Assembly (NCBI GenBank): GCA_017795005.1
Contig: CP051242.1
Span: 2,628,976-2,692,975, forward strand
DNA length: 64,000 nucleotides
Reading direction: 5' to 3'
Origin: Balneolaceae bacterium
GTDB taxonomy: Bacteria > Bacteroidota > Rhodothermia > Balneolales > Balneolaceae
Part shown: piece by piece, positions 54,252 to 63,865 of the stretch
Numbering within the stretch: position 1 is the stretch's first letter
Layout of the letters: each line of letters begins with the position of its first letter
Notes under the pieces: generated by a model
Told to the model about the DNA's origin: nothing
Database searches by the model: none
The model's input: the letters and a program-made list of their open reading frames with translations, nothing else
Translations under genes and position numbers: made by a program

Positions 54252-55235
54252 TTAATCTAAAAATCCTTGTTCTTTCATCCACTCATCATTATACACTTTC
54301 CCAATGTAACGGGTTCCGCTATCAGGTAGTATAATCACCATTACATCGTCCTCACCAAGTGGATTATCCTGCATATATTTAATTGCACCTTCTACTGCTG
54401 CGCCACATGACCAGCCTACAAATAATCCTTCTTCCTTTGCTAGTCTTCGGGTTGTAAGTGCCGAATCTTTATCGTTAACCTGAAGAACTTCATCGATATA
54501 TTCGAACTCGATAGTTCCGGGAATAATATCTTCACCAATTCCTTCGGTCATGTAGGGTTTAATTTCATTTTTATCAAATTCACCCGTTTCGAAATACTTT
54601 TTATATACAGAACCAACAGAATCAATCCCAATCACTTTGATATCCTGATTTTGCTCTTTCAGATATTTCCCTACTCCTGAGATAGTTCCTCCGGTTCCCA
54701 TTCCGGCCACATAATGGGTGATCTTTCCTTCTGTCTGCTTCCAGATTTCCGGTCCTGTAGTTTCATAATGAGCCTGAAGATTACTTTTGTTATCATACTG
54801 ATTAGGATAATATGAATTTGGTGTTTCTTTGCTTAACCGTTTTGCTACCGAGTAATAACTTTCTGGATCTTCGGGCTCGACGTTTGTAGGGCACACAATT
54901 ACCTCTGCACCTACCGCTTTCAAAATGTCAATCTTAGACTGGCTTTGTTTATCCGTTGTTGTAAAAACACATTTGTACCCTTTTGCGATTGCAGCTAGTG
55001 CTAAGCCCATCCCAGTGTTTCCAGATGTACCTTCGATAATGGTGCCACCTGGAGTAATCAATCCGGCCTTCTCTGCATCTTCAATCATTTTAATTCCGAT
55101 ACGGTCTTTAATACTATTTCCGGGATTGAAATATTCAACTTTAGCCAGCACGGTTCCCGCCGATCCGCCATTTACTTTCTGAAGTTTTACTAAGGGTGTA
55201 TTCCCGGTAGCTTCAATAATTGAATTAAGGTACAT
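54252..55235 (-). CDS. PLP-dependent cysteine synthase/cystathionine beta-synthase core
   Basis: A 327-residue fold-type II PLP enzyme. The PLP Lys is in NPGNSIKDRIGIKMI, the substrate loop is EGTSGNTGMGLALAA, the phosphate loop is GMGTGGTISGVGKYL, and YMTEGIGEDIIPGTIEFEYI with GWSCGAAVEGA favour the cystathionine beta-synthase branch over CysK. It has no C-terminal CBS pair, so it is probably not regulated by SAM. It would make cysteine or cystathionine from activated serine or serine plus homocysteine. Confidence 0.9.
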   Translation of the reverse strand: MYLNSIIEATGNTPLVKLQKVNGGSAGTVLAKVEYFNPGNSIKDRIGIKMIEDAEKAGLITPGGTIIEGTSGNTGMGLALAAIAKGYKCVFTTTDKQSQSKIDILKAVGAEVIVCPTNVEPEDPESYYSVAKRLSKETPNSYYPNQYDNKSNLQAHYETTGPEIWKQTEGKITHYVAGMGTGGTISGVGKYLKEQNQDIKVIGIDSVGSVYKKYFETGEFDKNEIKPYMTEGIGEDIIPGTIEFEYIDEVLQVNDKDSALTTRRLAKEEGLFVGWSCGAAVEGAIKYMQDNPLGEDDVMVIILPDSGTRYIGKVYNDEWMKEQGFLD

Positions 55236-55348
55236 GTACTATTTTTAATGGTTAGTTAGATAGGTCAAAACTACGAAATAAATCACCGAGGGGCATTAAG
55301 AGATTGGGAAGAATTGGTATTAAAAGAAACTACCTCAATAACAGATAG

Positions 55349-55560
55349 TCATTGCGAGCTGAGCGAAGCAATCTCTCTGTTTGACCTTAATCTCGTTCCC
55401 AAGCTCCAGCTTCCTGTTAGTTTAACATTACCCATAAACAAGCTAACCTCAATCAGACCGGATAAACCCAGATAATTCCTTGCCAAGGAATATCTCCAAT
55501 GAACCGGATCATCAACATATCCTGCTTTTTTCTGGTTACGTAGCTCTGCTGCAGAACCTT
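55349..55560 (-). pseudogene. C-terminal remnant of a REP-associated tyrosine transposase (RAYT)
   Basis: On the minus strand the frame reads ELRNQKKAGYVDDPVHWRYS, LARNYLGLSGLIEVSLFM and NVKLTGSW before a TGA at 55349. The pattern of a Pro-Val-x-Trp-(R/K)-Tyr-Ser block followed by AR-x-Y-x-G and LIEV matches the C-terminal end of IS200-like RAYT proteins, where it follows the catalytic Tyr region. The N-terminal catalytic part is absent; hairpin repeats occupy its place at 55541-55639. This is a decayed, immobile remnant in the 523-bp gene-free gap 55236-55758. Confidence 0.65.
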
Positions 55561-55639
55561 CTTTTCAGGCTCAGCCTGCAACTTACTTCTCTACTTGAGG
55601 CAGAGCCTCATGATTTCATTCCATAGCAGAGCTATGGAA
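55541..55639. repeat. Cluster of four REP-like hairpins
   Basis: In order: GCTCTGCTGCAGAAC (imperfect), CAGGCTCAGCCTG (55566-55578), TGAGGCAGAGCCTCA (55596-55610) and CCATAGCAGAGCTATGG (55621-55637, extended by one or two pairs on each side). They share the CAGAGC/GCTCTG theme and lie directly beside the transposase remnant, as expected of RAYT target repeats. The rest of the gap up to 55758 is AT-rich with nothing recognisable. Confidence 0.75.
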
Positions 55640-55758
55640 CGAGGTTAAGTAATTAGATTTATTGATAATTTATTTAAAGGTGCTGATAAATAAATGCCAC
55701 CTTCCAACTTAATCATATTCCCTGTATCTTCAACTCGAATTTAAAAGAAAGGCATTTC

Positions 55759-56034
55759 ATGTTCATAGAGCAACAAAAACCAAAAGATTTCGATTGCGGT
55801 TACAACCTGGATTTAATGATCGCTGCTATTCCCAGACTTCCTGAAGGGGAAGAGCGCATTAATTACGCAAAACGCGTTGTTGGTCTCATTAAGCAAAGTC
55901 ATCCAAACTGGGTTTCAGAAGATGGCAGCAGTCAGGCTGCATGGGATTATTTATATGAACTCGCAGACTTCGACCTTGAGGCATTGGGCATTCATAACCC
56001 ATTTAAAACCGGACAGCAAGACGACGCTAAATAG
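55759..56034 (+). CDS. DUF4290-like small protein
   Basis: A 91-residue soluble protein: FDCGYNLDLMIAAIPRLPEG, INYAKRVVGLIKQSHPNW, AAWDYLYELADFDLEALGIH. The pattern resembles DUF4290, a Bacteroidota protein family of unknown role, but is shorter than usual. It lies 86 bp upstream of menF on the same strand; cotranscription is possible. Confidence 0.7.
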   Translation: MFIEQQKPKDFDCGYNLDLMIAAIPRLPEGEERINYAKRVVGLIKQSHPNWVSEDGSSQAAWDYLYELADFDLEALGIHNPFKTGQQDDAK

Positions 56035-56120
56035 TCTTCAAATCCTGTAAAAAAGTGCCTTAAATACTTTATTATTGCCAATTTTCAATTTATATTGAAA
56101 GTTAGTAATACATAAAGCAG

Positions 56121-57587
56121 ATGCCTTACAACTCTACTACAGAATCGGCTCTTTTTACTTCCTTTAAGCAGCAAATAGCTGACAAGGAACTTGAAGATTT
56201 TCTATCCGGCATCGCTCCAGATAATAGAACTCTTCCAAAATATTTAGCTTTCTCAATTTCAATTTCTTCTGTTGATCCGCTTGCAGTAGTTGAGCAGGAT
56301 CATTTAAAAGATAGTTTCCAGTATTATTGGGAAAAGCCCGTAGATGATTTCGCAATTGCAGCCTCAGGGGAATTAGAAAGAGTTACCGCCCACGGTGAAT
56401 CCAGATTCAGAGATTCTTCTACAAAGGGTAAAGAAGTATTAAGTCGGGTCCATCATGTTTCAGGAATCAATCATCAGAATGCAGTGGTTCATTTATTTGG
56501 AGGATTTTCTTTTTTTGATGAAAATGATTCTGATTTCTGGTCTTCTTTCGATTCATCGTCTTTTACCCTTCCCGAATGGATGATTATTAAAGAAGGGAAA
56601 TGTTGTATTCTTACTTTTTTGATTGAATACGATGCTGAAGCATCAAATGAGGAGCTTGAAATTGCTATTCAAAATAAACTTTCGGAACTGGATCATATCA
56701 CTAAAGCAGACCAGTATTCTTTAAGCCCGGTTTTAGACAAGAATTTTTCAATCGAAAATCCGGGAGCAGATTCAAAGGAATACCTTCAATGGATTGAAAA
56801 CATAAAAAAAGCAAAATCAGCGATTGAAGAAGGTCGATTCGAAAAAGTAGTATTAGCCCGCCAGCTCAACATTAAGCTGGATCAGAAAATTAAAGATACG
56901 TACATACTTAACCGGCTTAGATTTCAATATCCTGATTGCTATTCATTTTTGATTCGTCAGGACGGTGAGTCCAGCTTTATTGGCTGCACCCCTGAAAGAC
57001 TGGCTTCTTTTAACTCAAAATTTGTATTGACGGAAGGTTTGGCCGGAAGTACTTCCCGTGGAAAAACAGCTTCTGAAGACGCCGTTTTGGAATATAATCT
57101 TCTTCACAGCTCAAAAGATCTCCATGAACATGAAATCGTACTTGAAGCAATTGAAGAAAATCTTGGCCACTATTCTGATAATGTGCAGCATCCGAGAGAG
57201 CCTCAGATCAAGAAACTTTCAAACGTTCAGCATCTGTATACACCGATTACAGCAACTATAAAAAAGGGTGTTTCAAGAACTGAAGTATTAAAAACCCTCC
57301 ACCCCACTCCTGCGGTTGGTGGATTTCCGAAAGACAAAGCGGTAAAGTTCATCAGAGAGCACGAAGATTTTAAACGCGGTTGGTATGCTGCTCCAATTGG
57401 TTGGATCAATGCTCATGGCAATGGTGAATTCATTGTAGCGATTCGAAGTGGTTTAATAAAAAATGATGAAGTGCGATTCTTCGCAGGATGTGGTATTGTT
57501 GGAGATTCCGATCCTGAAAAAGAATGGGAAGAAACGAATCTCAAATTTATACCGATGCTTTCAGCACTAGAATATGCCGGAACGTGA
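56121..57587 (+). CDS. menF: Isochorismate synthase
   Basis: A 488-residue chorismate-utilising enzyme. The C-terminal domain has FEKVVLARQLNIKLD, SFIGCTPERLASF, LAGSTSRGKTASEDAVLEYN, LHPTPAVGGFPKDKA and FAGCGIVGDSDPEKEWEE, including the Mg-binding Glu residues. It converts chorismate to isochorismate, the first step of menaquinone synthesis. It overlaps menD by 14 bp and heads the menF-menD-menH-menB operon. Confidence 0.94.
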   Translation: MPYNSTTESALFTSFKQQIADKELEDFLSGIAPDNRTLPKYLAFSISISSVDPLAVVEQDHLKDSFQYYWEKPVDDFAIAASGELERVTAHGESRFRDSSTKGKEVLSRVHHVSGINHQNAVVHLFGGFSFFDENDSDFWSSFDSSSFTLPEWMIIKEGKCCILTFLIEYDAEASNEELEIAIQNKLSELDHITKADQYSLSPVLDKNFSIENPGADSKEYLQWIENIKKAKSAIEEGRFEKVVLARQLNIKLDQKIKDTYILNRLRFQYPDCYSFLIRQDGESSFIGCTPERLASFNSKFVLTEGLAGSTSRGKTASEDAVLEYNLLHSSKDLHEHEIVLEAIEENLGHYSDNVQHPREPQIKKLSNVQHLYTPITATIKKGVSRTEVLKTLHPTPAVGGFPKDKAVKFIREHEDFKRGWYAAPIGWINAHGNGEFIVAIRSGLIKNDEVRFFAGCGIVGDSDPEKEWEETNLKFIPMLSALEYAGT

Positions 57588-59286
57588 CCCACAAAACCTG
57601 AATTTTTACTGGAGTACCCTTTTTGTAAGATCTCTATTTGAACAGGGAGTCCGGCATGTTGTTATTTCTCCGGGTTCCAGATCAACACCTCTCACTCTTG
57701 CTTTTGCAGCACACCCGGGTTTTGAAAAACATCTGATTATTGATGAACGATCTGCTGCTTTTACTGCCCTAGGAATTGGAAAAGGTTCAGGAATCCCGGC
57801 ATGTCTGGTTTGTACTTCCGGAACGGCAGTTGCTAATTATTATCCTGCTGTGATCGAAGCAACACAATCAGGAGTACCTTTGATTATTGCCAGTGCAGAC
57901 CGACCTCCTCATTTACGTGGCATTGGATCTTCTCAGACAATTGATCAGCTTAAAATTTTCGGAGATTATCCTGTTTTCTTTCATGAAGTGGGTGAACCCA
58001 AAGAAAGTAATGTGAGTGCTCTGCGTCTTGAAAAAGCTGCTTTACAAGCTTTTGAAAGTGTTATAAATCAAGGAGGAGTAGCTCATCTTAATTTTCCATT
58101 TTCAAAACCTTTTGAACCAACAAAGGAATATCTTGATAAAATTGAAAGTGAAAATGAGAAACATGCTAAGCAAAGCTTCAACAAATTTAAAACTAAGTCA
58201 GCTACTACCGAAGTAAATGAACCATTCTGGTCGGAACTAGTTTCCTCAGAAAAACCGGTTTTAATTGTCGGGCCTTCTGCCACAAATGACGACCATTACA
58301 ATATAGCCGAACTTGCAAAAACGCTTAATGCCCCAATTTTGGCAGAACCCGGTTCTCTGATGCCTTCATCAAAATATACCATTACTGGTTATGATGGGTT
58401 TTTAAGAAATTCGAGTATTAAAGAACGTTTTAAGCCTGATTTAATCCTTCGCTTTGGAGAAGAGCCGGTTAGCAAAGCTTTGAGTACATTTATTTCTGAA
58501 AACAAAGCTAATACACAAATCCGTTTTCTGAATCATACTTCACTTCAGGACGAATCTTTGGCTTCAACTAAAACAATTCGATTAACAGGAATACTTGAGA
58601 TACCTGAAATATCCGGATCTGCTGAAAAATCCTGGTTACGTGACTGGCGTAGACTTCAAAAAGACTTCGATGCTTTTAAAGATGAGCAGGTTCATCCAAC
58701 TTCTCCATTAACGGATGGATATATCTTCCATACTTTAAGTACTCTTATCCCTAAGAAGTCTTTCATGATGCTTTCCAATTCTTTTCCAGTAAGAGATCTT
58801 TCTCTATTCGGAGAGTTTGATGGGAAAGAAATTTATGTGAATCGTGGTGCAGCCGGAATTGATGGGATAACTTCTACTGCTATCGGATTGAATGCAGGAT
58901 TGAAGAAACCAGGCACCCTTTTTATTGGAGATATTGCATTTTTACATGATTCCAATGCACTTCTGAATATTAAAAATATTACCGAGCCTTTAATCATTAT
59001 CGTTTTAAATAATGGTGGTGGCACCATTTTCAGAATGCTTCCAATAAATGATTTTGGAAAAGCATATCATGAATACTTCGAAACTCCTCAAACAATATCT
59101 ATAGCCGCTTTATGCAGGGCACACAAAATAGATCACGAGTTAATCTCTAAACCCGAACAACTCGTACCTGCTTATGAAAAAAGACTCGACAAACCGGGTA
59201 TTCATATACTTGAATGTATTACAGATGCAGATGATTCTATGGCTCAACGAAAGTTGTTGTGGAATTATGAACCAAAGGATTCATGA
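57574..59286 (+). CDS. menD: SEPHCHC synthase MenD
   Basis: A 570-residue thiamine-diphosphate enzyme joining isochorismate and 2-oxoglutarate. Landmarks are VVISPGSRSTPLTLAFA, LVCTSGTAVANYYPAVIEA, PPHLRGIGSSQTIDQLKIFG and, in the ThDP-binding part, FIGDIAFLHDSNALL and NNGGGTIFRMLP. The Glu before TSAT-type loops (IIDERSAAFTALG) is the expected cofactor-activating residue. It overlaps menH by 4 bp (ATGA). Confidence 0.95.
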   Translation: MPERDPQNLNFYWSTLFVRSLFEQGVRHVVISPGSRSTPLTLAFAAHPGFEKHLIIDERSAAFTALGIGKGSGIPACLVCTSGTAVANYYPAVIEATQSGVPLIIASADRPPHLRGIGSSQTIDQLKIFGDYPVFFHEVGEPKESNVSALRLEKAALQAFESVINQGGVAHLNFPFSKPFEPTKEYLDKIESENEKHAKQSFNKFKTKSATTEVNEPFWSELVSSEKPVLIVGPSATNDDHYNIAELAKTLNAPILAEPGSLMPSSKYTITGYDGFLRNSSIKERFKPDLILRFGEEPVSKALSTFISENKANTQIRFLNHTSLQDESLASTKTIRLTGILEIPEISGSAEKSWLRDWRRLQKDFDAFKDEQVHPTSPLTDGYIFHTLSTLIPKKSFMMLSNSFPVRDLSLFGEFDGKEIYVNRGAAGIDGITSTAIGLNAGLKKPGTLFIGDIAFLHDSNALLNIKNITEPLIIIVLNNGGGTIFRMLPINDFGKAYHEYFETPQTISIAALCRAHKIDHELISKPEQLVPAYEKRLDKPGIHILECITDADDSMAQRKLLWNYEPKDS

Positions 59287-60101
59287 ACATAAGAATCCGT
59301 GGTATATCGTATCATATTGATCGACATCAGGAAGACCAGCAATTACCTGATTTGGTTTTACTTCATGGTTTTTTAGGTTCTGGTGAAATTTTCGAACCAT
59401 TACTACAGTATCTCAAATCATTTTCGAATCCAATTACTATTGATCTTCTGGGTCATGGAAAAACGGAAGGCGCTGAACTCCATTATCGCTTCTCAACTCA
59501 GGAACAAGTTGCTGATCTATCAAAACTGATAAGTGAACAAATAACTAACCCAGTGTTTCTTTATGGGTACAGCATGGGAGCAAGGCTTGCTTTACAAATT
59601 GCTTTAATTAAGACGGATTTAATTCAGGGATTGATTTTAGAAAGTGGCACTTTTGGAATTGAAGATGAAACTGAACGACAAGTCAGACAGGCATTAGATG
59701 CATCCAGAGCGGATCAGATTATGGGTAATTATAATGGCTTTTTGAATGATTGGGGAAAAACTCCATTATTTAAGGATGATCTTTCTGAGAATAAAGGATC
59801 AAAAATTTCTGACATTCAAAAAAAACAGAATAACATTTGGATGGCAAATAGTTTATTGGGATTTGGAACAGGTACGATGCCTTGTATAAGAGAAAAGTTA
59901 GGCACTTTAAGATGTCCGGTTCATCTGATTGTTGGCGAAAAGGACTCTAAATTTGTCAGAATCAATCAAACCATGAATAGAGAAATTTTGCAATCGGACC
60001 TTTCCATTGTTAAAACTGCAAATCATAGAGTACATTCAGATCAGCCTGAAAAATGTGCCGAAATCATTAATACATTTATTACTAAGCACCACATATCATG
60101 A
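59283..60101 (+). CDS. menH: SHCHC synthase MenH (alpha/beta fold)
   Basis: A 272-residue alpha/beta-fold protein. LLHGFLGSGEIFEP gives the oxyanion loop, LLGHGKTEGAE is a MenH hallmark, and GYSMGARLALQIAL holds the nucleophilic Ser. HLIVGEKDSKF and NHRVHSDQPEKCAEII supply the Asp and His. It eliminates pyruvate from SEPHCHC. Assigned from both the motifs and the position between menD and menB, which it overlaps by 4 bp at each end. Confidence 0.92.
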   Translation: MNIRIRGISYHIDRHQEDQQLPDLVLLHGFLGSGEIFEPLLQYLKSFSNPITIDLLGHGKTEGAELHYRFSTQEQVADLSKLISEQITNPVFLYGYSMGARLALQIALIKTDLIQGLILESGTFGIEDETERQVRQALDASRADQIMGNYNGFLNDWGKTPLFKDDLSENKGSKISDIQKKQNNIWMANSLLGFGTGTMPCIREKLGTLRCPVHLIVGEKDSKFVRINQTMNREILQSDLSIVKTANHRVHSDQPEKCAEIINTFITKHHIS

Positions 60102-60934
60102 ACTGGAATACCGTAAAAGAATACCAGGATATCACTTATAAAAAAGCTGAAGGGATTGCACGGATAGCTTTCAACCGACCTGAAGTTCGTAATGCTTTCC
60201 GCCCAAAAACCGTATTTGAATTATATGAAGCCTTGCTTGATGCAAAAGAAGATAATGATATTGGCGTTGTGCTTATCTCCGGAGAAGGACCTTCTTCTAA
60301 AGACGGGAAATGGGCTTTTTGTTCGGGTGGAGATCAAAATGTTCGTAGTAAAACCGGTTATAAGGCTGACGATGGAATACCCAGATTGAATATCCTTGAA
60401 GTACAGCGATTGATTAGGTTCATGCCAAAAGTTGTTATAGCGGTAGTTCCGGGATGGGCTGTCGGGGGTGGTCATAGTTTGCATGTAACCTGCGATCTTA
60501 CGCTTGCAAGTAAAGAACATGCCATCTTCAAACAAACCGATGCAGATGTGGCTAGTTTTGATGGAGGATTCGGTTCTGCATTACTAGCACGCCAAACCGG
60601 TCAGAAGCGTGCCCGGGAAATCTTCTTTCTTGGAAGAAATTATTCTGCTCAGGAAGCTTTCGAAATGGGAATGGTTAATGCTGTTATTCCTCATGTTGAA
60701 CTCGAAGACACTGCCATAGAGTGGGCAAAAGAAATTCTGGGTAAAAGTCCTACCGCTATTAAAATGATTAAATTCGCATTTAATCTTATTGATGATGGAT
60801 TGGTGGGGCAACAAGTCTTTGCAGGAGAAGCAACAAGATTGGCTTATATGACCGATGAAGCTGAAGAAGGTAAAAAGGCTTTTCTGGAAAAAAGAAAACC
60901 CGATTGGAGTAAGTTTGGTCGTTCACCTTCATAG
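60098..60934 (+). CDS. menB: 1,4-dihydroxy-2-naphthoyl-CoA synthase
   Basis: A 278-residue crotonase-fold enzyme closing the naphthoquinone ring. It has FNRPEVRNAFRPKTVFEL, WAFCSGGDQNVRSKTGY (oxyanion hole), PGWAVGGGHSLHVTCDLTLAS and TDADVASFDGGFGSALLA, the MenB-specific active-site segment. It is the last identified men gene here; menC, menE and menA are outside the window. Confidence 0.95.
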   Translation: MNWNTVKEYQDITYKKAEGIARIAFNRPEVRNAFRPKTVFELYEALLDAKEDNDIGVVLISGEGPSSKDGKWAFCSGGDQNVRSKTGYKADDGIPRLNILEVQRLIRFMPKVVIAVVPGWAVGGGHSLHVTCDLTLASKEHAIFKQTDADVASFDGGFGSALLARQTGQKRAREIFFLGRNYSAQEAFEMGMVNAVIPHVELEDTAIEWAKEILGKSPTAIKMIKFAFNLIDDGLVGQQVFAGEATRLAYMTDEAEEGKKAFLEKRKPDWSKFGRSPS

Positions 60935-60943
60935 TATTTTGAC

Positions 60944-61414
60944 ATGAATCAATCTGATTTTTTTAAGAAGATTAACATGTTTTACTTCGTTTTTTTGACG
61001 AGTATAATTCCAATAACTGCTATAGCGTACTTTTATAAAGATTTTTTAAACCTACAATTCAATGAAGCAACCATCTTCATTTTGGTATTACTCCCCGTAA
61101 TCATTGGGGTATCCAATATTAGCTTGGGTTTCATCCTGTTCAATTATTTGACCGGAAAAGCATCCAATTCAGAATCTTTAGAAAAAAAATTACAAGCCTA
61201 TCAAAACGCATTTATTATACGATCAGCCTGTATTGAAGGAGTTGCTTTATTAACAGCAGTATGCTTTGCTTTAACTTCTCAGGATTGGCTTTTAATATTT
61301 TCCGCTTCTCTTTTTGGACTGCTTGTTCTGTTGAAGCCATCAATTAAAGAGATCAAGATGAGGCTTAAATTAACACCCGAAGATTTGAATAGATTAGAAA
61401 CTTTTTCTAACTAA
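60944..61414 (+). CDS. Four-helix membrane protein of unknown function
   Basis: A 156-residue protein with four transmembrane helices (about residues 12-30, 42-66, 90-108, 113-130) and a charged C-terminal tail. It starts 9 bp after menB and is probably cotranscribed. I recognise no family. The position suggests, but does not show, a link to quinone metabolism. It converges tightly on the next gene (3 bp between stops). Confidence 0.7.
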   Translation: MNQSDFFKKINMFYFVFLTSIIPITAIAYFYKDFLNLQFNEATIFILVLLPVIIGVSNISLGFILFNYLTGKASNSESLEKKLQAYQNAFIIRSACIEGVALLTAVCFALTSQDWLLIFSASLFGLLVLLKPSIKEIKMRLKLTPEDLNRLETFSN

Positions 61415-61417
61415 CTA

Positions 61418-62302
61418 TTATTGAACCTTTGGTATTTTAGCTACTTCAACCCTGTATAAATCCCCATTCTCTTCAGCAATAATTAAATCTTCACCTGAAA
61501 AAGTAATAGACTCAACCTGCTTTACACCTCTGATTGGTTGCCAGTAAGTGTTCCCTCCAAAAAAAGTTTGACCTTCTTTCAGGTCAAATAACCAAATGCT
61601 CCTGTAAGTGAGAACAGCAAGTTTTGATTCATCAGGAGAAATATCGGCAGCAGTTACCTGGCCTTTGAATTTAAACGAAGAAATTTCGGTAAGAGTATTA
61701 ACTTCATCTTCTACCGGGTTATCTAATCGCAATAGTTTCGCTTCTCCCCCGCTTTCATTCTTAGTAATAACATAAATCTTCCCAGACTTCATAAATACCG
61801 CTTCAGCATTGTAATTGTCTTCTAAGAATAAGCTTAGAATTCCTTCTCGCTCTGGATATTTAATTCGATATTCGGCTAGCACCTTTGCTTCATCCGCATC
61901 CGGATCCGGTTCTTCAATAATCAAAATTTTAAGATTATCTCTGCAATGGCAGTTATTGCCAAAGTCTGCAAGGATTAACGTCCCATTTTCACCTAAAGCG
62001 ATATCTTCCCAGTCTTCGTTTTTTACCCCTTTAATTTCAGCTCCCTTATAGTCCTTTTTCTCTGATTTGATTTCCCCTTTTTCATTGATTGCATAAATAT
62101 GATCTTTGGTTCCAGAATCTCCATGCACCCAATAGGTATCATCATATATTCTGCTTTTTACAATACCTGAAACCTCTTCCCGGGCAGGTTCATCAATCCG
62201 TTTATAAGCCTCTAACTTTAATGGCTTATCAGAAGATGATTGGGCGTAAACATGAAAATCATGAACAAAAAACAGTACAATCAGCCAAACGATTAATTTC
62301 AA
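61418..62302 (-). CDS. Secreted beta-propeller-like protein of unknown function
   Basis: A 294-residue protein with signal peptide MKLIVWLIVLFFVHDFHVYA. Repeating blade-like segments include SGIVKSRIYDDTYWVHGDSG, DWEDIALGENGTLILADFGN, GKIYVITKNESGGEAKLLRL and DESKLAVLTYRSIWLFDLKE, which fit a six- or seven-bladed propeller. One NCHCRD motif might bind metal. Similar proteins are annotated as hypothetical or phytase/esterase-like; I make no functional assignment. Confidence 0.72.
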   Translation of the reverse strand: MKLIVWLIVLFFVHDFHVYAQSSSDKPLKLEAYKRIDEPAREEVSGIVKSRIYDDTYWVHGDSGTKDHIYAINEKGEIKSEKKDYKGAEIKGVKNEDWEDIALGENGTLILADFGNNCHCRDNLKILIIEEPDPDADEAKVLAEYRIKYPEREGILSLFLEDNYNAEAVFMKSGKIYVITKNESGGEAKLLRLDNPVEDEVNTLTEISSFKFKGQVTAADISPDESKLAVLTYRSIWLFDLKEGQTFFGGNTYWQPIRGVKQVESITFSGEDLIIAEENGDLYRVEVAKIPKVQ

Positions 62303-62340
62303 AATGATGTATTCTTTAGTAATCTAAATTTGAGGATAAA

Positions 62341-62622
62341 ATGGACATTCAACACGAAGAATCAAACACTAAAGGCGCATTCTTTATTGAAAAAGATGGT
62401 AACCGAATTGCTGAAATGACCTACTCTAAAAACGGAGACTACAGAATTATTATTGATCATACCGAAGTTTCTGATGCTCATAAAGGAGAAGGACTTGGAA
62501 AAGCCCTGGTTTTTCGTGGAGTTGAATATGCCAGAGAACATAATCTTAAAGTCCTGCCTCTTTGCCCGTATGCCAGAGTTGTATTCAGAAGGCATAAAGA
62601 TGAATTTTCAGACGTCACCTGA
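62341..62622 (+). CDS. GNAT-family N-acetyltransferase (YjdJ-like)
   Basis: A 93-residue minimal GNAT domain: FIEKDGNRIAEMTYSKNGDY, HTEVSDAHKGEGLGKALVFR (acetyl-CoA loop) and AREHNLKVLPLCPYARVVFRRH. Proteins of this YjdJ/GNAT subgroup act on unknown small substrates. It is divergent from the beta-propeller gene across only 38 bp, so their promoters overlap. Confidence 0.9.
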   Translation: MDIQHEESNTKGAFFIEKDGNRIAEMTYSKNGDYRIIIDHTEVSDAHKGEGLGKALVFRGVEYAREHNLKVLPLCPYARVVFRRHKDEFSDVT

Positions 62623-62623
62623 A

Positions 62624-62681
62624 GAACACCGAACTCTGAATAAGGAACGTTGAATCTTCGAAGTTCAACGGTTCGATGTTC
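62624..62681. terminator. Composite hairpin between convergent GNAT and dnaJ genes
   Basis: An outer stem (GAACACCGAAC with GTTCGATGTTC, one mismatch) surrounds an inner perfect stem (CGTTGAA with TTCAACG). It lies between the two convergent stop codons and may act in both directions, although the T runs are weak; it may instead be a dispersed repeat. Confidence 0.5.
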
Positions 62682-62690
62682 TCATGTTCA

Positions 62691-63857
62691 TCAGCCAAAT
62701 ACATCTTTCATCTTAGAAAAGAAGCCTTTTTCCTCCTTTGTTTGATTGGAAGCATCAAAATTTTCTGCACCCTTTAAACTTTCTATTGCTTTCTTTTCTG
62801 AATCACTAAGTTCTCTCGGGATATATACATTCACCCGCACAAACTGGTCTCCTTCCCCTGAATTATTTAAACCAATGATTCCTTTTCCTCGCATTCGAAG
62901 TAATTTTCCGGGTTGTGTACCCGATTCAATTCTTAGCTTTGCCTTACCTTTCAGTGTAGGAACCTGTACTTCTGTTCCAAGAACAGCATCAGGAATACTC
63001 AGAGCTAAATCATAATAAATATTATTGCCTTCTCTGATGAAATGTTCATGCTCTTTTTCTTCAATAAGAACAATCAAATCACCAGCCTGACCTCCTCTTC
63101 GACCCGCATTCCCTTGTCCACGAAGAGTTATATAATTTCCATTTGATACTCCTGAAGGGATATTCACCTTAATGGTTTCCTCTCCTTTCATTCTGCCTTC
63201 GCCGGAGCAAGTTTTACATTTATTCTTAATAACGCGTCCATCACCCTGGCAAGTTGGGCAAGGCTGTTCGCTAACCATTTGGCCTAACATAGTACGTGTA
63301 ACTTGCCGAACTGCTCCCATTCCATTACAAGTACCACAGGTTTCAAAATCAGAATCGGTTGCAGCGCCGGTTCCTGAACAGGTTTCACAACGTACCTGCT
63401 TTTTGACTTTTAGCTTTTTTTCGACTCCAAATGCAATTTCTTCCAGAGTCAAAGGCATCCTTATTTTCATATCAGAACCGGGAGTACCGGGCTGGCGTCT
63501 GCCTCTTGATCGGCTTCTTCCTCCACCAAAGATATCATCACCAAAAAATCCGCCTCCAAAAATATCTCCAAACCGACTGAAGATATCTTCCATATCAAAT
63601 TCGACGCCACCGCCGCCGAATCCACCCTGGTTATTCAAACCAGCATGTCCATATTGATCATATCTTGCTCGTTTTTGAGGATCACGGAGTATTTCGTAAG
63701 CCTCAGCTGCTTCTTTAAACTTTTGCTCTGCATCAGCATCCCCTTTGTTTCTATCGGGATGATATTTCATGGCCTGCTTACGATAAGCCTTCTTTAATTC
63801 AGCTTCGCTTACACCTTTATCAACGCCAAGTATTTCGTAGTAATCTCTTTTACTCAT
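62691..63857 (-). CDS. dnaJ: Chaperone DnaJ (Hsp40)
   Basis: A 388-residue type I DnaJ. The J domain is at residues 4-70 with HPD at 33-35. A Gly/Phe-rich segment follows (about 75-125), then four CxxCxGxG zinc repeats ([32 protein letters not shown]) and the C-terminal substrate domains ([39 protein letters not shown]). It delivers unfolded proteins to DnaK. It starts 8 bp after the grpE stop, so the two form an operon. Confidence 0.96.
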   Translation of the reverse strand: MSKRDYYEILGVDKGVSEAELKKAYRKQAMKYHPDRNKGDADAEQKFKEAAEAYEILRDPQKRARYDQYGHAGLNNQGGFGGGGVEFDMEDIFSRFGDIFGGGFFGDDIFGGGRSRSRGRRQPGTPGSDMKIRMPLTLEEIAFGVEKKLKVKKQVRCETCSGTGAATDSDFETCGTCNGMGAVRQVTRTMLGQMVSEQPCPTCQGDGRVIKNKCKTCSGEGRMKGEETIKVNIPSGVSNGNYITLRGQGNAGRRGGQAGDLIVLIEEKEHEHFIREGNNIYYDLALSIPDAVLGTEVQVPTLKGKAKLRIESGTQPGKLLRMRGKGIIGLNNSGEGDQFVRVNVYIPRELSDSEKKAIESLKGAENFDASNQTKEEKGFFSKMKDVFG

Positions 63858-63865
63858 GGATGACC

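Noticed and set aside
55541-55660. CRISPR-like array of short palindromes
   Set aside because: The palindromes differ from one another and have no regular spacing, repeats of equal length or cas genes.
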